A DNA stretch of 64,000 nt from Parahaliea mediterranea. Lineage in GTDB: Bacteria; Pseudomonadota; Gammaproteobacteria; Pseudomonadales; Halieaceae. The notes below the pieces were generated by a model, which was not told the DNA's origin, made no database searches, and saw only the letters and a list, made by a program, of their open reading frames with translations. Every line of letters begins with the position of its first letter. Positions within the stretch are counted from its first letter, which is position 1. The stretch covers positions 310,001 to 374,000 of the forward strand of contig NZ_QEWO01000002.1 in the NCBI RefSeq assembly GCF_003402235.1, written 5' to 3'. The translations under genes were made by a program, and so were the position numbers. Positions 1 to 8,706 of the stretch are shown here, piece by piece.

Positions 1-638
1 GCGCGCACGGCCCCAAGGCCAAGCACCAGCAGGGGTTTGCTGGCCGCGGCCAGGCGTTCAGCCGCCTCGGCCAGTGCCTCCGCAGCCGCCTGTGCCGGCG
101 CCGGGATTGTGTCAGGCTCTGCCGAGGGGCCGGCGGCCTGCGCGCTCAGGCCCACCGGCAGGCCGATATGCACCGGCCCCGGGCGCTCGCTCATGGCAAG
201 CCGGCCGGCATCCATCACAATCTTGCGGGCGTTGTCCGCACTCAGCCGGGTCGTGGCCTTGGTAACCGGCGCCATCAGCGCCTGGTGATCAATCCCCATC
301 TGGGTCACCCGGTGGCGCATTGGCTCTGGCATCTCGTCGGTCAGGGCGATCATCGGCGAGCGATCCAGCAGGGCGCTGCCAATCCCGGTGGACAGGTTGG
401 TGGCGCCGGGGCCGAAGGTGCCAAAGCACACGCCGGGTGCCCCGCTCAGGCGGCCGCACACATCCGCCATGAACGCTGCACCGCCCTCGTGGGTGGCAAG
501 CACGAACTCAATGCCGTCCGTCTGCCGCAGGGCTTCCATGTAATCCACCCAGCCACCGCTGGGCACGCCAAATACATGCTTGACGCCCAGATCACGCAGG
601 GCTTCCACTACTTCAAATGCGACGGTTTTTGCAGTCAT
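1..638 (-). CDS. Thiamine pyrophosphate-dependent enzyme, acetolactate synthase-like (partial)
   Basis: Only the first 212 residues are visible; the gene runs off the left edge. The N-terminal TPP-binding (PYR) domain is clear: the start MTAKTVAFEVVEALRDLGV, FGVPSGG near residue 23, the catalytic Glu in ATHEGGAAFMAD (about residue 51) and FGPGATNLSTG near residue 74. The family includes acetolactate synthase, benzoylformate decarboxylase and sulfoacetaldehyde acetyltransferase, and the visible part cannot separate them. The start is the ATG preceded by an AAGAGGTC ribosome-binding site. It is divergent from the DUF4160 gene. Its promoter region holds a TTATAGC-type motif and a TTGTAT half-site like those near the other catabolic genes here, so a catabolic role is plausible but inferred. 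Confidence 0.85.
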   Translation of the reverse strand, partial: MTAKTVAFEVVEALRDLGVKHVFGVPSGGWVDYMEALRQTDGIEFVLATHEGGAAFMADVCGRLSGAPGVCFGTFGPGATNLSTGIGSALLDRSPMIALTDEMPEPMRHRVTQMGIDHQALMAPVTKATTRLSADNARKIVMDAGRLAMSERPGPVHIGLPVGLSAQAAGPSAEPDTIPAPAQAAAEALAEAAERLAAASKPLLVLGLGAVR

Positions 639-800
639 GACGACCTCTTGTTGCCGGGAATGTGGGAGCAGTCTAGCGAAGGGGGGGTATATGGGATAAA
701 TACAATTTGTGGCGGGAGCTATAACAAAAAGCGCGTTTGTGATGAACGCCAGCGCGCCGCAACCGGCTAACCTCGGCGCTGCGCAAAAGCGGAGCCCGAC
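639..800. promoter_or_regulatory. Divergent promoter region of the TPP enzyme and the DUF4160 gene
   Basis: This AT-rich spacer contains GCTATAAC at 718-725 (GTTATAGC on the minus strand), a run of seven G at 681-687 and an AATACAATTTGTG stretch with a TTGTAT half-site on the minus strand. The first motif resembles sequences in the LysR promoter at 39.7 kb. No promoter could be fixed with confidence. Confidence 0.35.
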
Positions 801-1061
801 ATGCCCACCATCAGCGAATTCTTCGGCATTTACATCAGGATGTACTACGACGATCACAGTCCGCCGCACTTTCACGCCTATTACAACGAGCACCAGGCGT
901 TGATCTGCATTGAAACACTGGCGATCATAGACGGCGAACTCCCCAGGCGCGTGCGCTCCCTGGTACTGGAGTGGGCCGTTGAGCACCGACAGGAGCTGCG
1001 CGAGGACTGGCAGTTGGCTCAACGGCACCAGCCACTGAATTCAATTGACCCATTGGAGTAA
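801..1061 (+). CDS. DUF4160 family protein
   Basis: An 86-residue protein with the family signature: MPTISEFFGIYIRMYYDDH followed by SPPHFHAYY. The central HxPPHFHA-like segment is typical of DUF4160. The function of DUF4160 is not established. It is usually paired with a DUF2442 gene, as here (5 bp downstream), and the pair is often discussed as a toxin-antitoxin-like or sensor module. Recognition of the family is firm; function is unknown. Confidence 0.85.
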   Translation: MPTISEFFGIYIRMYYDDHSPPHFHAYYNEHQALICIETLAIIDGELPRRVRSLVLEWAVEHRQELREDWQLAQRHQPLNSIDPLE

Positions 1062-1066
1062 CACCC

Positions 1067-1303
1067 ATGCGCCGAGTCACGCAGGTTGAAACCAAAGCCG
1101 GCTACATCCTGCTACTAACCTTCGACGACGGCACGACGGGCGATGTGTGTATTGCCGACCGTCTGTTTGGGCCAATGTTCGCCCCGCTGAAAGACCCGGC
1201 CCTGTTCGCCCAGGCCAGAGTCGATGAGTTCGGCGCAGTGTGCTGGCCGAACAAGGCCGACCTGGCGCCCGATGCGCTGTACCGGCAAATCACCGCCCAC
1301 TGA
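1067..1303 (+). CDS. DUF2442 family protein
   Basis: A 78-residue protein starting MRRVTQVETKAGYILLLTFDDG and ending in an FAQARVDEFGAVCWPNKADLAPDALY segment, which is characteristic of DUF2442 (F.....D...G.i.WPnGaDl.pd.Ly). It follows the DUF4160 gene by 5 bp, so the two are one transcription unit. An unusually small, self-contained pair; biochemical role unknown. An antitoxin role has been proposed for such pairs but nothing in the sequence proves it. Confidence 0.85.
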   Translation: MRRVTQVETKAGYILLLTFDDGTTGDVCIADRLFGPMFAPLKDPALFAQARVDEFGAVCWPNKADLAPDALYRQITAH

Positions 1304-1304
1304 C

Positions 1305-1328
1305 GAAAAAAGCCGCCCGAGGGCGGCC
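1305..1328 (-). terminator. Rho-independent terminator of the LVIVD/TonB receptor unit
   Basis: GCCGCCC, a two-base turn and GGGCGGC form a hairpin (1312-1327). On the minus strand it is followed by six T, so it terminates the minus-strand gene that ends at 1352. It may also act on the DUF2442 transcript, but there is no T-run on that side. Confidence 0.8.
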
Positions 1329-1351
1329 AAACTGCACAGCAGGTAAGGGGC

Positions 1352-3115
1352 TCAGCGCGGCGGCCAGGGTGTGTCCGGCACGCCGCTCTGGGGTTCGCCC
1401 AGCAGCGGCGTGCTCAGGGCGTAGATGGCGTAGTTGGTAAACAGCCACAACACGTTGCGGTCGTACTCCACATAGATACCGTAGCTGAGGTTGCCGGTGA
1501 CATAGTCCGGCGCCTCTTCCGGGGTGGGAAAACGCGGCACGTAGTAGCCGGCAATGGTCGCGTTGGTGGGGTCGCTCACGTCGAATATCTGCACCCCGGC
1601 GTTATAGAAGGCGTAGGGTACTATGCCCTGCTTCCAGCGGCCGGGCTGGGTGGTGTGATAACCCGGGCGCTTGGGGCCAAAGCTCCCCTTGCGCTGGCAG
1701 TAGTCGGTAAAGGACGCCTCTGCCGGCGGTGTGGGCCGCGGCAGTTTGGCGGCCACCTTCGGCGCGCTGACATCACTGGCGTCAACCACGAAGATGTCCT
1801 TGTAGGGTTCGTAGCATTCGTCGTTCATGGGGTAGCCGTTGGTGAGCACGTAGCCGGTGCGCTCGTACTGGCTGACATCCACATTGTCGAACTCGGTGCC
1901 GGCAAACTTGGGTGGCACGTTGAGGCTGCCCACTTCCTTCATGTTGGCCGGGTCGCTGACATCGAGGATGCGCAGGCCAAGTCCGGCCATGCCGCCGAAG
2001 GCGATCTTGCCCCCCTCCTCCACCGGCTTTGGCAAAAAGGGCGGCATGCGCGAGCCCATCCAGGATGTGCGATTGCCCGCCCGCGGGTTCATCAGGTAGG
2101 CGTCTTCGTGAGCGGCCTCGCCGGCAATCTGGCCGAGGGCGGCAAACTGGTCGAGGAATTTGGGATTGGCCGGGTCGGTCATATCCCAGGCCTGGTAACC
2201 CGGCGAGTAGAGGTAGTCCGGGTATTCGCTGAGGGCGAAGGTCTCATCCGGCGCCGCCGACAGGAACATGTATTTGCCGCCAAACCAGGCCGGCACATCC
2301 AGCGCGCCGGAGCCGCGCTGCTCGCCGATCGGGGCATCCGGGTGCTGGTAGTCTGTGTTGACCGTGGCCAGCAGCTCCCATTCGTCAGGCAGCGGGCCGT
2401 TCATGGCATATACCTTAAAGCCCTTGTGGGCCGGCCAGTGGCGCACGTAATCCACCCGCTCGGGCTCTTTCATTTTGTCGGTCATAACGCCGATGCGACC
2501 CACTTCGTAGGACTGCACCATCACGTACTTGCCCAGTTTGTCGTGCCACTGGATGGAAGCGGCGCCAAAGCGCTCGCCTTCGGGGAAGGGGTTTACTTCC
2601 TCGCTCGGGCCCTTGCCGCTCCACTTGCTGCCCTTGCTGTGCACCAGTTTGGCACGGGCTGGGTCGGTAATATCGAAAATGCGCAGGTTGCGACTGCCGT
2701 AAACATACAGGTAGCGCGTATCGCCAAAGTCGACAATGTTCTGCCAGGAGTGAAAGGGCGAGGCGATGTCGGTGTACACCGCCAGCACCTCCACGTTCTT
2801 GGCGTAGCTGTTCTGGTCCCAGTGATCCAGCTGCCCCTCGAAGTTGGGGAACTCGGTTACCAGCGGCGTGGCCCTGGGGTGGTGAAAAACCCCGATTTTT
2901 GGGTCCATGCCGTAGTCCACCCCCGGCACCGGGGCCGGGGGTTTCTGGTCGTAGACCAGATCGTGCAGGATCTGGATCTGCGGGTCGCGGATGTCGATGG
3001 GCGCATCGGCGGGCAGCGAGCCGCCCCCGGCGGCGGCCACGCCACCCGACACCAGGCTGGTGAGGGCAGCGGCCAGAGCCCGCCGGCGCAGGGCGGTAAA
3101 CGGCGTGTACATCAT
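1352..3115 (-). CDS. LVIVD-repeat beta-propeller protein, exported
   Basis: A 587-residue protein with a signal peptide (MMYTPFTALRRRALAAALTS, hydrophobic core, AAAGG). Several LVIVD-type repeats are visible: LRIFDITDPARAKLV, YQAWDMTDPANPKFL, LRILDVSDPANMKEV, DIFVVDASDVSAPKV and VQIFDVSDPTNATIAG, a pattern that folds as a beta-propeller at the cell surface or in the periplasm. The start is chosen at the ATGATG preceded by AGGAGCACA; a longer reading frame upstream overlaps the receptor gene. It lies 26 bp after the TonB receptor and should be co-transcribed with it, so it may capture or process the receptor's ligand. The substrate is unknown. Confidence 0.85.
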   Translation of the reverse strand: MMYTPFTALRRRALAAALTSLVSGGVAAAGGGSLPADAPIDIRDPQIQILHDLVYDQKPPAPVPGVDYGMDPKIGVFHHPRATPLVTEFPNFEGQLDHWDQNSYAKNVEVLAVYTDIASPFHSWQNIVDFGDTRYLYVYGSRNLRIFDITDPARAKLVHSKGSKWSGKGPSEEVNPFPEGERFGAASIQWHDKLGKYVMVQSYEVGRIGVMTDKMKEPERVDYVRHWPAHKGFKVYAMNGPLPDEWELLATVNTDYQHPDAPIGEQRGSGALDVPAWFGGKYMFLSAAPDETFALSEYPDYLYSPGYQAWDMTDPANPKFLDQFAALGQIAGEAAHEDAYLMNPRAGNRTSWMGSRMPPFLPKPVEEGGKIAFGGMAGLGLRILDVSDPANMKEVGSLNVPPKFAGTEFDNVDVSQYERTGYVLTNGYPMNDECYEPYKDIFVVDASDVSAPKVAAKLPRPTPPAEASFTDYCQRKGSFGPKRPGYHTTQPGRWKQGIVPYAFYNAGVQIFDVSDPTNATIAGYYVPRFPTPEEAPDYVTGNLSYGIYVEYDRNVLWLFTNYAIYALSTPLLGEPQSGVPDTPWPPR

Positions 3116-3141
3116 TGTGCTCCTGTTCGGTTGCATGGGGC

Positions 3142-5493
3142 TCAGTCGAGGTTCCAGCGCACGGTGGCGCCCCAGGTACGCGGCGGCGCATAGGAGGTGA
3201 GCACCGAGCCAATCACGTCCACCTTGCCGGAGGCATACAGTTCGTCGTCCAGGTTTTTGCCCCACAGCGAGAGCATCCACTTATCGGTGGGTGAGTACCA
3301 GTTGACGCTGGCGTTCCAGACGCTGTAAGCGTCGTTTTTGGTGCGCGGGTTGTTCTCGTTGTCGAAGAAGTAGGCGTCGGTGTAGCTGTAGTCCACCACA
3401 AAATCGACGGCGCCGGCGCCGCCCAGCTCAAAGCTTAAGGTGTTCACCAGGTTATAGGAATTCTCCGGCGTGCGGCGCAGGGTGTTGCCCTTGAGGTTGG
3501 TGTCCTCGCGCAGGTTGGAGCAGTCACACTCCGGGTTGTAGCCAAGGGTAGTGCTGATCAGGTCGCCGGTGATTTCACCGTCCTGGTAGGCGTAGGTGCC
3601 AGAGAGCGACCACCACTCGGTGAACACGGCGGAAAATTCCAGCTCGATGCCCTTCACTTCCGCCTCGCCGGCGTTGGCGATGATGTTGTCGGGCGGCAGG
3701 TTTTCGTCGTACACCACAAACTGCTGGGTTTGCAGGTCCTCGTAGGTGGTGAAGAAGCCGGTGGCATTCAGCCGCAGGCGGTTATCCAGCAGCTGGGTTT
3801 TGCCGCCGATCTCAAAGTTCACCGCTTCTTCGGTGTCGTAGGGTTGGGCCGCCTCCGCCGCGGTGGTGGCGTTCTCGCCGTTCCAGCCGCCGCTCTTGAA
3901 GCCGGTGGAGGCCGAGGCGTAGAGGAACACATCGTCGGTGGCCTGCCAGTTCAGGGTCACGGCCGGGTCGATGGAATCCCAGCTATCGCTATCACTGGCG
4001 CTAAAGGCCTGAATAATGTTGCCATTCTCGTCCTCAAAGGGCGCCCCGAGGAAGTTGCCCACGTTGCTGCGTTTTACCGCAAAATCCTTTTCATCCAGGG
4101 TATAGCGCAGGCCAAACACCGCGCTGACAGAATCGGAAATGTCCCAGGTGAGCTCGGCAAAGGCGCCGTAGGTGTCGTTTTTGGAGGTGGTGACTGCGCC
4201 CTCGTAGCCCTCGTTCCAGAAGTCGACAAAGAGATAGTCGGCGTCTTCTTCGCGCTGGATGTCCTCGTACATGTAGAACAGGCCAAGCATGTAATTCACG
4301 CTGCCATCCATGGCGGACTGCCAGCGCAGTTCCTGGGAGAAACTGTCCACTTCCTCGGACTTGCGGTTGACGTAGTAGTCATCGTTGAAATCCGCCGCGC
4401 TCACCGGTCCGTCGCCAAAGTGCAGCGTGAAGAAATCAACCCGGCCATCGTCGTCATAGGGCAGTGCATCAAAGTCGATGAAGCTGCCGCCGTCGTTGGA
4501 GAGGTAGTCGAACTGGCCCTTGCGCACAGCGGTGATGGAGGTGAGGGTGCCGCTGTCGGTGGTCCAGTTGATGTGCAGGTCGGCCCCTTCCACCTCGGCG
4601 TCGGATTCGCCGGTGATGTTGTTGGGCCCCTTGCGCGGGTCGCGGTTTTTAAAGGGCACGTTGTGCTCTGAGGGAATCTCCATATCGATCCAGGGAGCGG
4701 TGCCCTCCCGGCGGTTGTAGTCCGCGCTGAACAGGAATTCCAGGTCATCGTTGGCCAAATAGCGCAGTTGGCCGCGCACGGCGGTGGATTCCAGCGTCTC
4801 CATGTCGTCGCCAGTAAAGGTATTGTCGGCAAAGCCGCCACGGTCGCGGTAGCTTGCGCTGATACGCCCCTGCAGGTTGTCGCCAAGGGCGCCGTTCACA
4901 AAGCCCTGGGTTTCGATCAGGTCGTAGTCACCGGCGGTAATCTCCACCTGGGCGTCGGTTTCGTCGCTCGGGCGGTTAGTGACAAAGTTCACCACGCCGC
5001 CAGTCACGTTCTTGCCGTAGAGCGTGCCCTGGGGCCCGCGTACCACCTCCACCCGCGCGATATCCACCAGGTCCATGGAAAAGGCCATGGCGCGGGACAG
5101 GTACACCTCGTTCACGAACATGCCAATGGCGGAGTTTGACGCGGCGCTCTCGATATCGGTGCCAATGCCACGCATGAAGATGTTGGGCTCAGTCACGTTA
5201 TCGGCGTTCATCACAAAGCCGGGCACGCGGCCAATCACCTCAGAGATATCGTTGATTTCGGATTCCGCCAGGAAGTCGGCATCAAACACTGCCGCCGATA
5301 CCGGCGCGCTCTGCAGGCTCTCACTGCGCTTGCGGGCGGTAACCACCACCTCTTCCAACGCCAGCGAGTGGCCCTCCTGGGCATGCAGCGCCGCAGGGGT
5401 GATGCCGGCCATTACGGCACCAGCCACCAGTGCCGGCAGCGTTTTCTTGTGTAGTGCCGGCAGCGTTCTTCTCTGTAATGTCGTCTTATTCAT
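3142..5493 (-). CDS. TonB-dependent outer membrane receptor
   Basis: A 783-residue protein with a signal peptide (MNKTTLQRRTLPALHKKTLP to ALHAQ), a TonB box LEEVVVTARKRSESLQ, plug-domain motifs (NIFMRGIGTDIE, VEVVRGPQGTLYGKNVTGGVVNF) and a beta-barrel ending in RTWGATVRWNLD. It imports a ligand across the outer membrane using TonB energy. The barrel is of the sphingomonad/OMG type usually linked to uptake of aromatic, terpenoid or glycoside compounds, not to classical siderophores. Start chosen at the ATG after GGGGAATA. First gene of the unit with the LVIVD protein and divergent from the TRAP operon, which suggests a common ligand. Confidence 0.93.
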   Translation of the reverse strand: MNKTTLQRRTLPALHKKTLPALVAGAVMAGITPAALHAQEGHSLALEEVVVTARKRSESLQSAPVSAAVFDADFLAESEINDISEVIGRVPGFVMNADNVTEPNIFMRGIGTDIESAASNSAIGMFVNEVYLSRAMAFSMDLVDIARVEVVRGPQGTLYGKNVTGGVVNFVTNRPSDETDAQVEITAGDYDLIETQGFVNGALGDNLQGRISASYRDRGGFADNTFTGDDMETLESTAVRGQLRYLANDDLEFLFSADYNRREGTAPWIDMEIPSEHNVPFKNRDPRKGPNNITGESDAEVEGADLHINWTTDSGTLTSITAVRKGQFDYLSNDGGSFIDFDALPYDDDGRVDFFTLHFGDGPVSAADFNDDYYVNRKSEEVDSFSQELRWQSAMDGSVNYMLGLFYMYEDIQREEDADYLFVDFWNEGYEGAVTTSKNDTYGAFAELTWDISDSVSAVFGLRYTLDEKDFAVKRSNVGNFLGAPFEDENGNIIQAFSASDSDSWDSIDPAVTLNWQATDDVFLYASASTGFKSGGWNGENATTAAEAAQPYDTEEAVNFEIGGKTQLLDNRLRLNATGFFTTYEDLQTQQFVVYDENLPPDNIIANAGEAEVKGIELEFSAVFTEWWSLSGTYAYQDGEITGDLISTTLGYNPECDCSNLREDTNLKGNTLRRTPENSYNLVNTLSFELGGAGAVDFVVDYSYTDAYFFDNENNPRTKNDAYSVWNASVNWYSPTDKWMLSLWGKNLDDELYASGKVDVIGSVLTSYAPPRTWGATVRWNLD

Positions 5494-5689
5494 TATTCCC
5501 CGTCCCCCAGCTGCGCTGAAAGTGCCAGATGTGTGAATGCGGCAAGTGCCTTTGTTTGCAGTCCCTGACGAATTCCACAGAGACAGTGGGGTCAAACTTA
5601 CGAAGAGACCAGCTATAAAGTAAAATAACCTTTCGTGCGCCAGCTATATCAAACCCATATATAACAAAGTCGCTATAGAAAGCCATGAG
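5494..5689. promoter_or_regulatory. Divergent promoter region, TonB receptor / TRAP operon
   Basis: AT-rich stretch at 5641-5690 with CAGCTATATC, ATATATAAC and GCTATAG close together. On the minus strand these read TATAGC twice plus GTTATATATGGG. Related TTATAGC words occur in the other catabolic promoters of this window. No -10/-35 pair was fixed. Confidence 0.35.
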
Positions 5690-6697
5690 ATGGCGATTTT
5701 TCAGGCCGGTGGCAAGTGCGCCAGTATGTCCTGCCCCGCTGCTTATGGAACGGCCGTGACCCGCTGTCTACGACATGCCCGGCATTATATCGCCAGCCTG
5801 CTGTTGCTGTGGGGCTTCTCGATGCCTGCGGCTGCCACGTTGTTTCGCATTGGGCTGATCACCCCGCCGGGGCACCAGTGGACGGACGCCGCTGACGCCT
5901 TTGCCAGTGCGGTGGCCACACAGTACGGCGGCGAACATGAAGTAATCGTCTATCCCAGTCGCCAGCTCGGCACCGAGGCCCAGATGCTGCAATTGCTGCA
6001 AACCGGTGCCCTGGATTTTGCCATTCTCACCGTCTCGGAACTGAGCAATCGCCTGCCGCGCTTCAATGCCTTGTACGCGCCCTACCGGGTTGGCAGCGCT
6101 CAACAGGCAGCCGAACTGCTTGGGTCCGCTGCAGCGCGCGAGCTGCTGGCCGGCTTGCCCGACGAACTCGGGGTGATTGGCACCGGCTATACCATGGCCG
6201 GCATGCGCCACATTCTGAGCCGAAAACCACTAGCACAAGTGCAGGACTTGCAAGGCATCAAGGTGCGAATTACTCCGCTCGCCCCGGTGCGGGATTTTTA
6301 CCGGTTGCTTGGCGCTGCGCCCACCCCCATGCCGCTGTCGTCGGTGTTTGATGCCCTTGCCAACGGGCAGATTGACGCCATCGACATGGATCTGGAATCC
6401 ATCTGGACACTGCGCTACTACGAATACGCCGACACCCTGCTCCTTTCAGGCCACATGATGTTCCCTGCGGTAGGCCTGATGTCCGCCCGCGGTTCACTGC
6501 GCCTGCCAGCTCACCTACGGCAGGCTTTGGCAGCCCTGCTCCAGCAGCAGTTGGAGGCGGTGCTGAATCGCTACCCGGCACTGGAAGCCCAATGGCTCAA
6601 CCAGTTGCAGGCCACCGGTATTACCATCACGGCGGTGGATGCCGCCTGGTTTGGCGAGGCTCCTGTACAGTGGCAGCAGCACACACTGCCGCCGTGA
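5690..6697 (+). CDS. TRAP transporter solute-binding protein, DctP family
   Basis: A 335-residue periplasmic binding protein. After a hydrophobic signal (IASLLLLWGFSMPAAA) come typical DctP segments: FRIGLITPPGHQWTDAADAF, YPSRQLGTEAQMLQLLQTGALDFAILTVSELS, then LQGIKVRITPLAPVRDFYRLLGAAPTPMPLSSVFDALANGQIDAIDMDLESIW. It delivers a carboxylate-type ligand to the DctQM channel. The start at 5690 is uncertain; a second ATG at 5726 (MSCPAAYG) gives a more compact signal peptide and neither has a strong ribosome-binding site. Its stop overlaps the next start (TGATG), so translation is coupled. Confidence 0.88.
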   Translation: MAIFQAGGKCASMSCPAAYGTAVTRCLRHARHYIASLLLLWGFSMPAAATLFRIGLITPPGHQWTDAADAFASAVATQYGGEHEVIVYPSRQLGTEAQMLQLLQTGALDFAILTVSELSNRLPRFNALYAPYRVGSAQQAAELLGSAAARELLAGLPDELGVIGTGYTMAGMRHILSRKPLAQVQDLQGIKVRITPLAPVRDFYRLLGAAPTPMPLSSVFDALANGQIDAIDMDLESIWTLRYYEYADTLLLSGHMMFPAVGLMSARGSLRLPAHLRQALAALLQQQLEAVLNRYPALEAQWLNQLQATGITITAVDAAWFGEAPVQWQQHTLPP

Positions 6698-7221
6698 TGC
6701 TCCTTGGGCGCATGGCCGATGCCTGGTGCCGTGTGCTGCACTGTTGCGCCGCCGGCCTGCTCGGCGCAACGGCGCTACTCATTCTGTTGAATGTCATCAC
6801 CCGCTCCCTGGGCAGTGCGCTGTTCTGGGTGGACGAGCTGGCGGTGTACTGCATGATCTGGTCGGCCCTACTGGGCGCCGTCACAACAGTGCGCCGGCGG
6901 GAGGCCATTGCCCTGCGCCTGCTGCCATCGCTGCTTGGCGCCCGCTGGCGCCGCGGCCTGCACTACCTTGCCGACACGGCGGTGCTCGCCTTCGCCCTGG
7001 TGATGGTGGCGACATGCTGGCTGTGGTTTGACCTGCCGCTACTGATCAGCGTTGGTTTTGACGTAGATGCCTTTATCCGCGCCAGCTACAACTTTATTTA
7101 CCGTGACCCCACCCACACCCTGGGCATCGGCCGCATCTGGCCGTGGCTGGTCATGCCAATCATGGCCCTCAGCCTTCTCCTGTTCTCGCTGGCCAACCTG
7201 CTGGAGAATCGCCACCTGTGA
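6697..7221 (+). CDS. TRAP transporter small membrane subunit, DctQ family
   Basis: A 174-residue protein with four hydrophobic segments: LLGATALLILLNVITRSLG, FWVDELAVYCMIWSALLGAV, YLADTAVLAFALVMVATCWL and IWPWLVMPIMALSLLLFSL. The FWVDELAVY...GAVTTVRRREAI pattern is typical of DctQ. It pairs with the large DctM subunit to form the inner-membrane transporter, driven by a sodium or proton gradient. The ATG start overlaps the DctP stop by one base, and the stop overlaps the DctM GTG start. Confidence 0.88.
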   Translation: MLLGRMADAWCRVLHCCAAGLLGATALLILLNVITRSLGSALFWVDELAVYCMIWSALLGAVTTVRRREAIALRLLPSLLGARWRRGLHYLADTAVLAFALVMVATCWLWFDLPLLISVGFDVDAFIRASYNFIYRDPTHTLGIGRIWPWLVMPIMALSLLLFSLANLLENRHL

Positions 7222-8477
7222 CCATCGCGCTGTTCCTGCTCCTGTTGCTGGCCGGCGTGCCCATCGCCGTCTGTCTGGGGCTAGTAACGGCAACCTATAT
7301 CGTGGTCTCTGGCAATACGGTGTTACTGCAGTCTTATGCGCTGCAGCAGTTTGCCGCCGTGGAAAGCTACGGGTTGCTGGCCATTCCCCTGTTCATGCTG
7401 GTGGGCGAGCTCATGAATGGCGCCGGCATTACGCCACGCCTGGTGCGGGCTGCCTCAGTAATGGTTGGCCAGGTGCGCGGCGGCCTTGCCTTCGTGAACC
7501 TGCTGGCAAATAGCCTGGTGGCGGCCATTATCGGTTCGGCGGCGGCGCAGATCGCCGTGATGTCGCGCACCATGACGCCAGCAATGAAGGCCCAGGGCTA
7601 CAGCCCGGCCTTCGCGGCAGCCACCACCGCCGCAGGCGGGCTGCTCTCTCCGATTATTCCACCCTCCATGCTGCTGGTGATTTACGGCGTGCTGGCACAA
7701 CTGTCCATTGCGGACCTGTTCATCGCCGGCATCCTGCCTGGCCTGCTGCTGTTGTTCGCTTTTCTTGCCACACTGGGTGTTCTGTCGCGCCGGCTGGATC
7801 TGCCCAGAGGCGATGCCCTGAAGGGACAAGACCGTCGGACCCGGCTGCGCGAAGGCCTGGTGCCAGCTCTGGTACCCTGCATCATCATTGCCTCCATCAC
7901 CCTTGGCCTGGCGACGCCAACCGAGGCTGCCGCCCTGGCCGCCGCCGCCGCCTGGGCGCTGGGGCGCTTTTACTACCGGGAGCTGGACAGGCGCGCCCTG
8001 TGGCAGGCACTGTTGCGCGCCAGCACTGGCGCAGCCCTCATCCTGTTCGTGATTGCCACTGCCGGCCTGCTCAGCTGGGTGCTGCTTTTCGAGCAGATTC
8101 CCCAACAGCTGGCCGCGGGCATCACGGGTCTCACGCAAAATCCGTTTTATTTCCTGCTGCTGGTCAACCTGGCTCTGTTGCTGGTAGGCGCCCTGCTGGA
8201 CGGTATTCCCGCCATGATCATGCTGGTGCCCATTCTGCTGCCCATCGCAGCCACTCAGTATGGCATCGACCCCTACCAGTTCGGCATCATCCTGTCACTG
8301 AACCTGGTGCTGGGGCTGCTGACACCACCGGTGGGCACCGGGCTCTATATTGCCGCCGAGGCCGCCCAAATCGGCCCCGGCCGGGTATTCCAGGCGGTAC
8401 TGCCCTTCCTGCTGGCCGCCACCTTGGTGCTGGTTCTGCTAAGCTGGCAGCCCGGAGTGATTACGGCGCTGCACTGA
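7218..8477 (+). CDS. TRAP transporter large permease, DctM family
   Basis: A 419-residue, highly hydrophobic protein with about 11-12 membrane segments. Family motifs seen are PLFMLVGELMNGAGIT, GGLAFVNLLANSLVAAIIGSAAAQIAVM, GGLLSPIIPPSMLLVIYGVLA and a C-terminal LLTPPVGTGLYIAAEAA. The GTG at 7218 overlapping the DctQ stop (GTGA) is the natural start; a longer upstream reading would lie inside DctQ. It completes a DctPQM operon. The ligand class is probably an organic acid; the neighbouring TonB receptors suggest an unusual carboxylated molecule. Confidence 0.9.
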   Translation: MTIALFLLLLLAGVPIAVCLGLVTATYIVVSGNTVLLQSYALQQFAAVESYGLLAIPLFMLVGELMNGAGITPRLVRAASVMVGQVRGGLAFVNLLANSLVAAIIGSAAAQIAVMSRTMTPAMKAQGYSPAFAAATTAAGGLLSPIIPPSMLLVIYGVLAQLSIADLFIAGILPGLLLLFAFLATLGVLSRRLDLPRGDALKGQDRRTRLREGLVPALVPCIIIASITLGLATPTEAAALAAAAAWALGRFYYRELDRRALWQALLRASTGAALILFVIATAGLLSWVLLFEQIPQQLAAGITGLTQNPFYFLLLVNLALLLVGALLDGIPAMIMLVPILLPIAATQYGIDPYQFGIILSLNLVLGLLTPPVGTGLYIAAEAAQIGPGRVFQAVLPFLLAATLVLVLLSWQPGVITALH

Positions 8478-8510
8478 GCGCCGCAGCGCGGCAGGCCAAT
8501 GGGCGTTTAA

Positions 8511-8526
8511 CCCGGCCAAGGCCGGG
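8511..8526 (+). terminator. Hairpin downstream of the TRAP operon
   Basis: CCCGGCC-AA-GGCCGGG is a perfect 7-bp stem shortly after the DctM stop. There is no following T-run, so it may act as a Rho-dependent stop or 3' stabiliser, not a classical intrinsic terminator. Confidence 0.4.
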
Positions 8527-8706
8527 ATGGCTGCTACACTTATAAGTCATCAAAAACTGTCGTTTTGCTGACAGTATCATTCGACAAGACCCGCTATTGT
8601 CGCGCCGGCTCCGTCCAGCGTGCCTAAAAAATAGCCGCTGGCTGCATGATAATCGGCCACCGCAGGCCAGATAACAGTGACACCGATAACAACCGAGGAA
8701 CGACCC

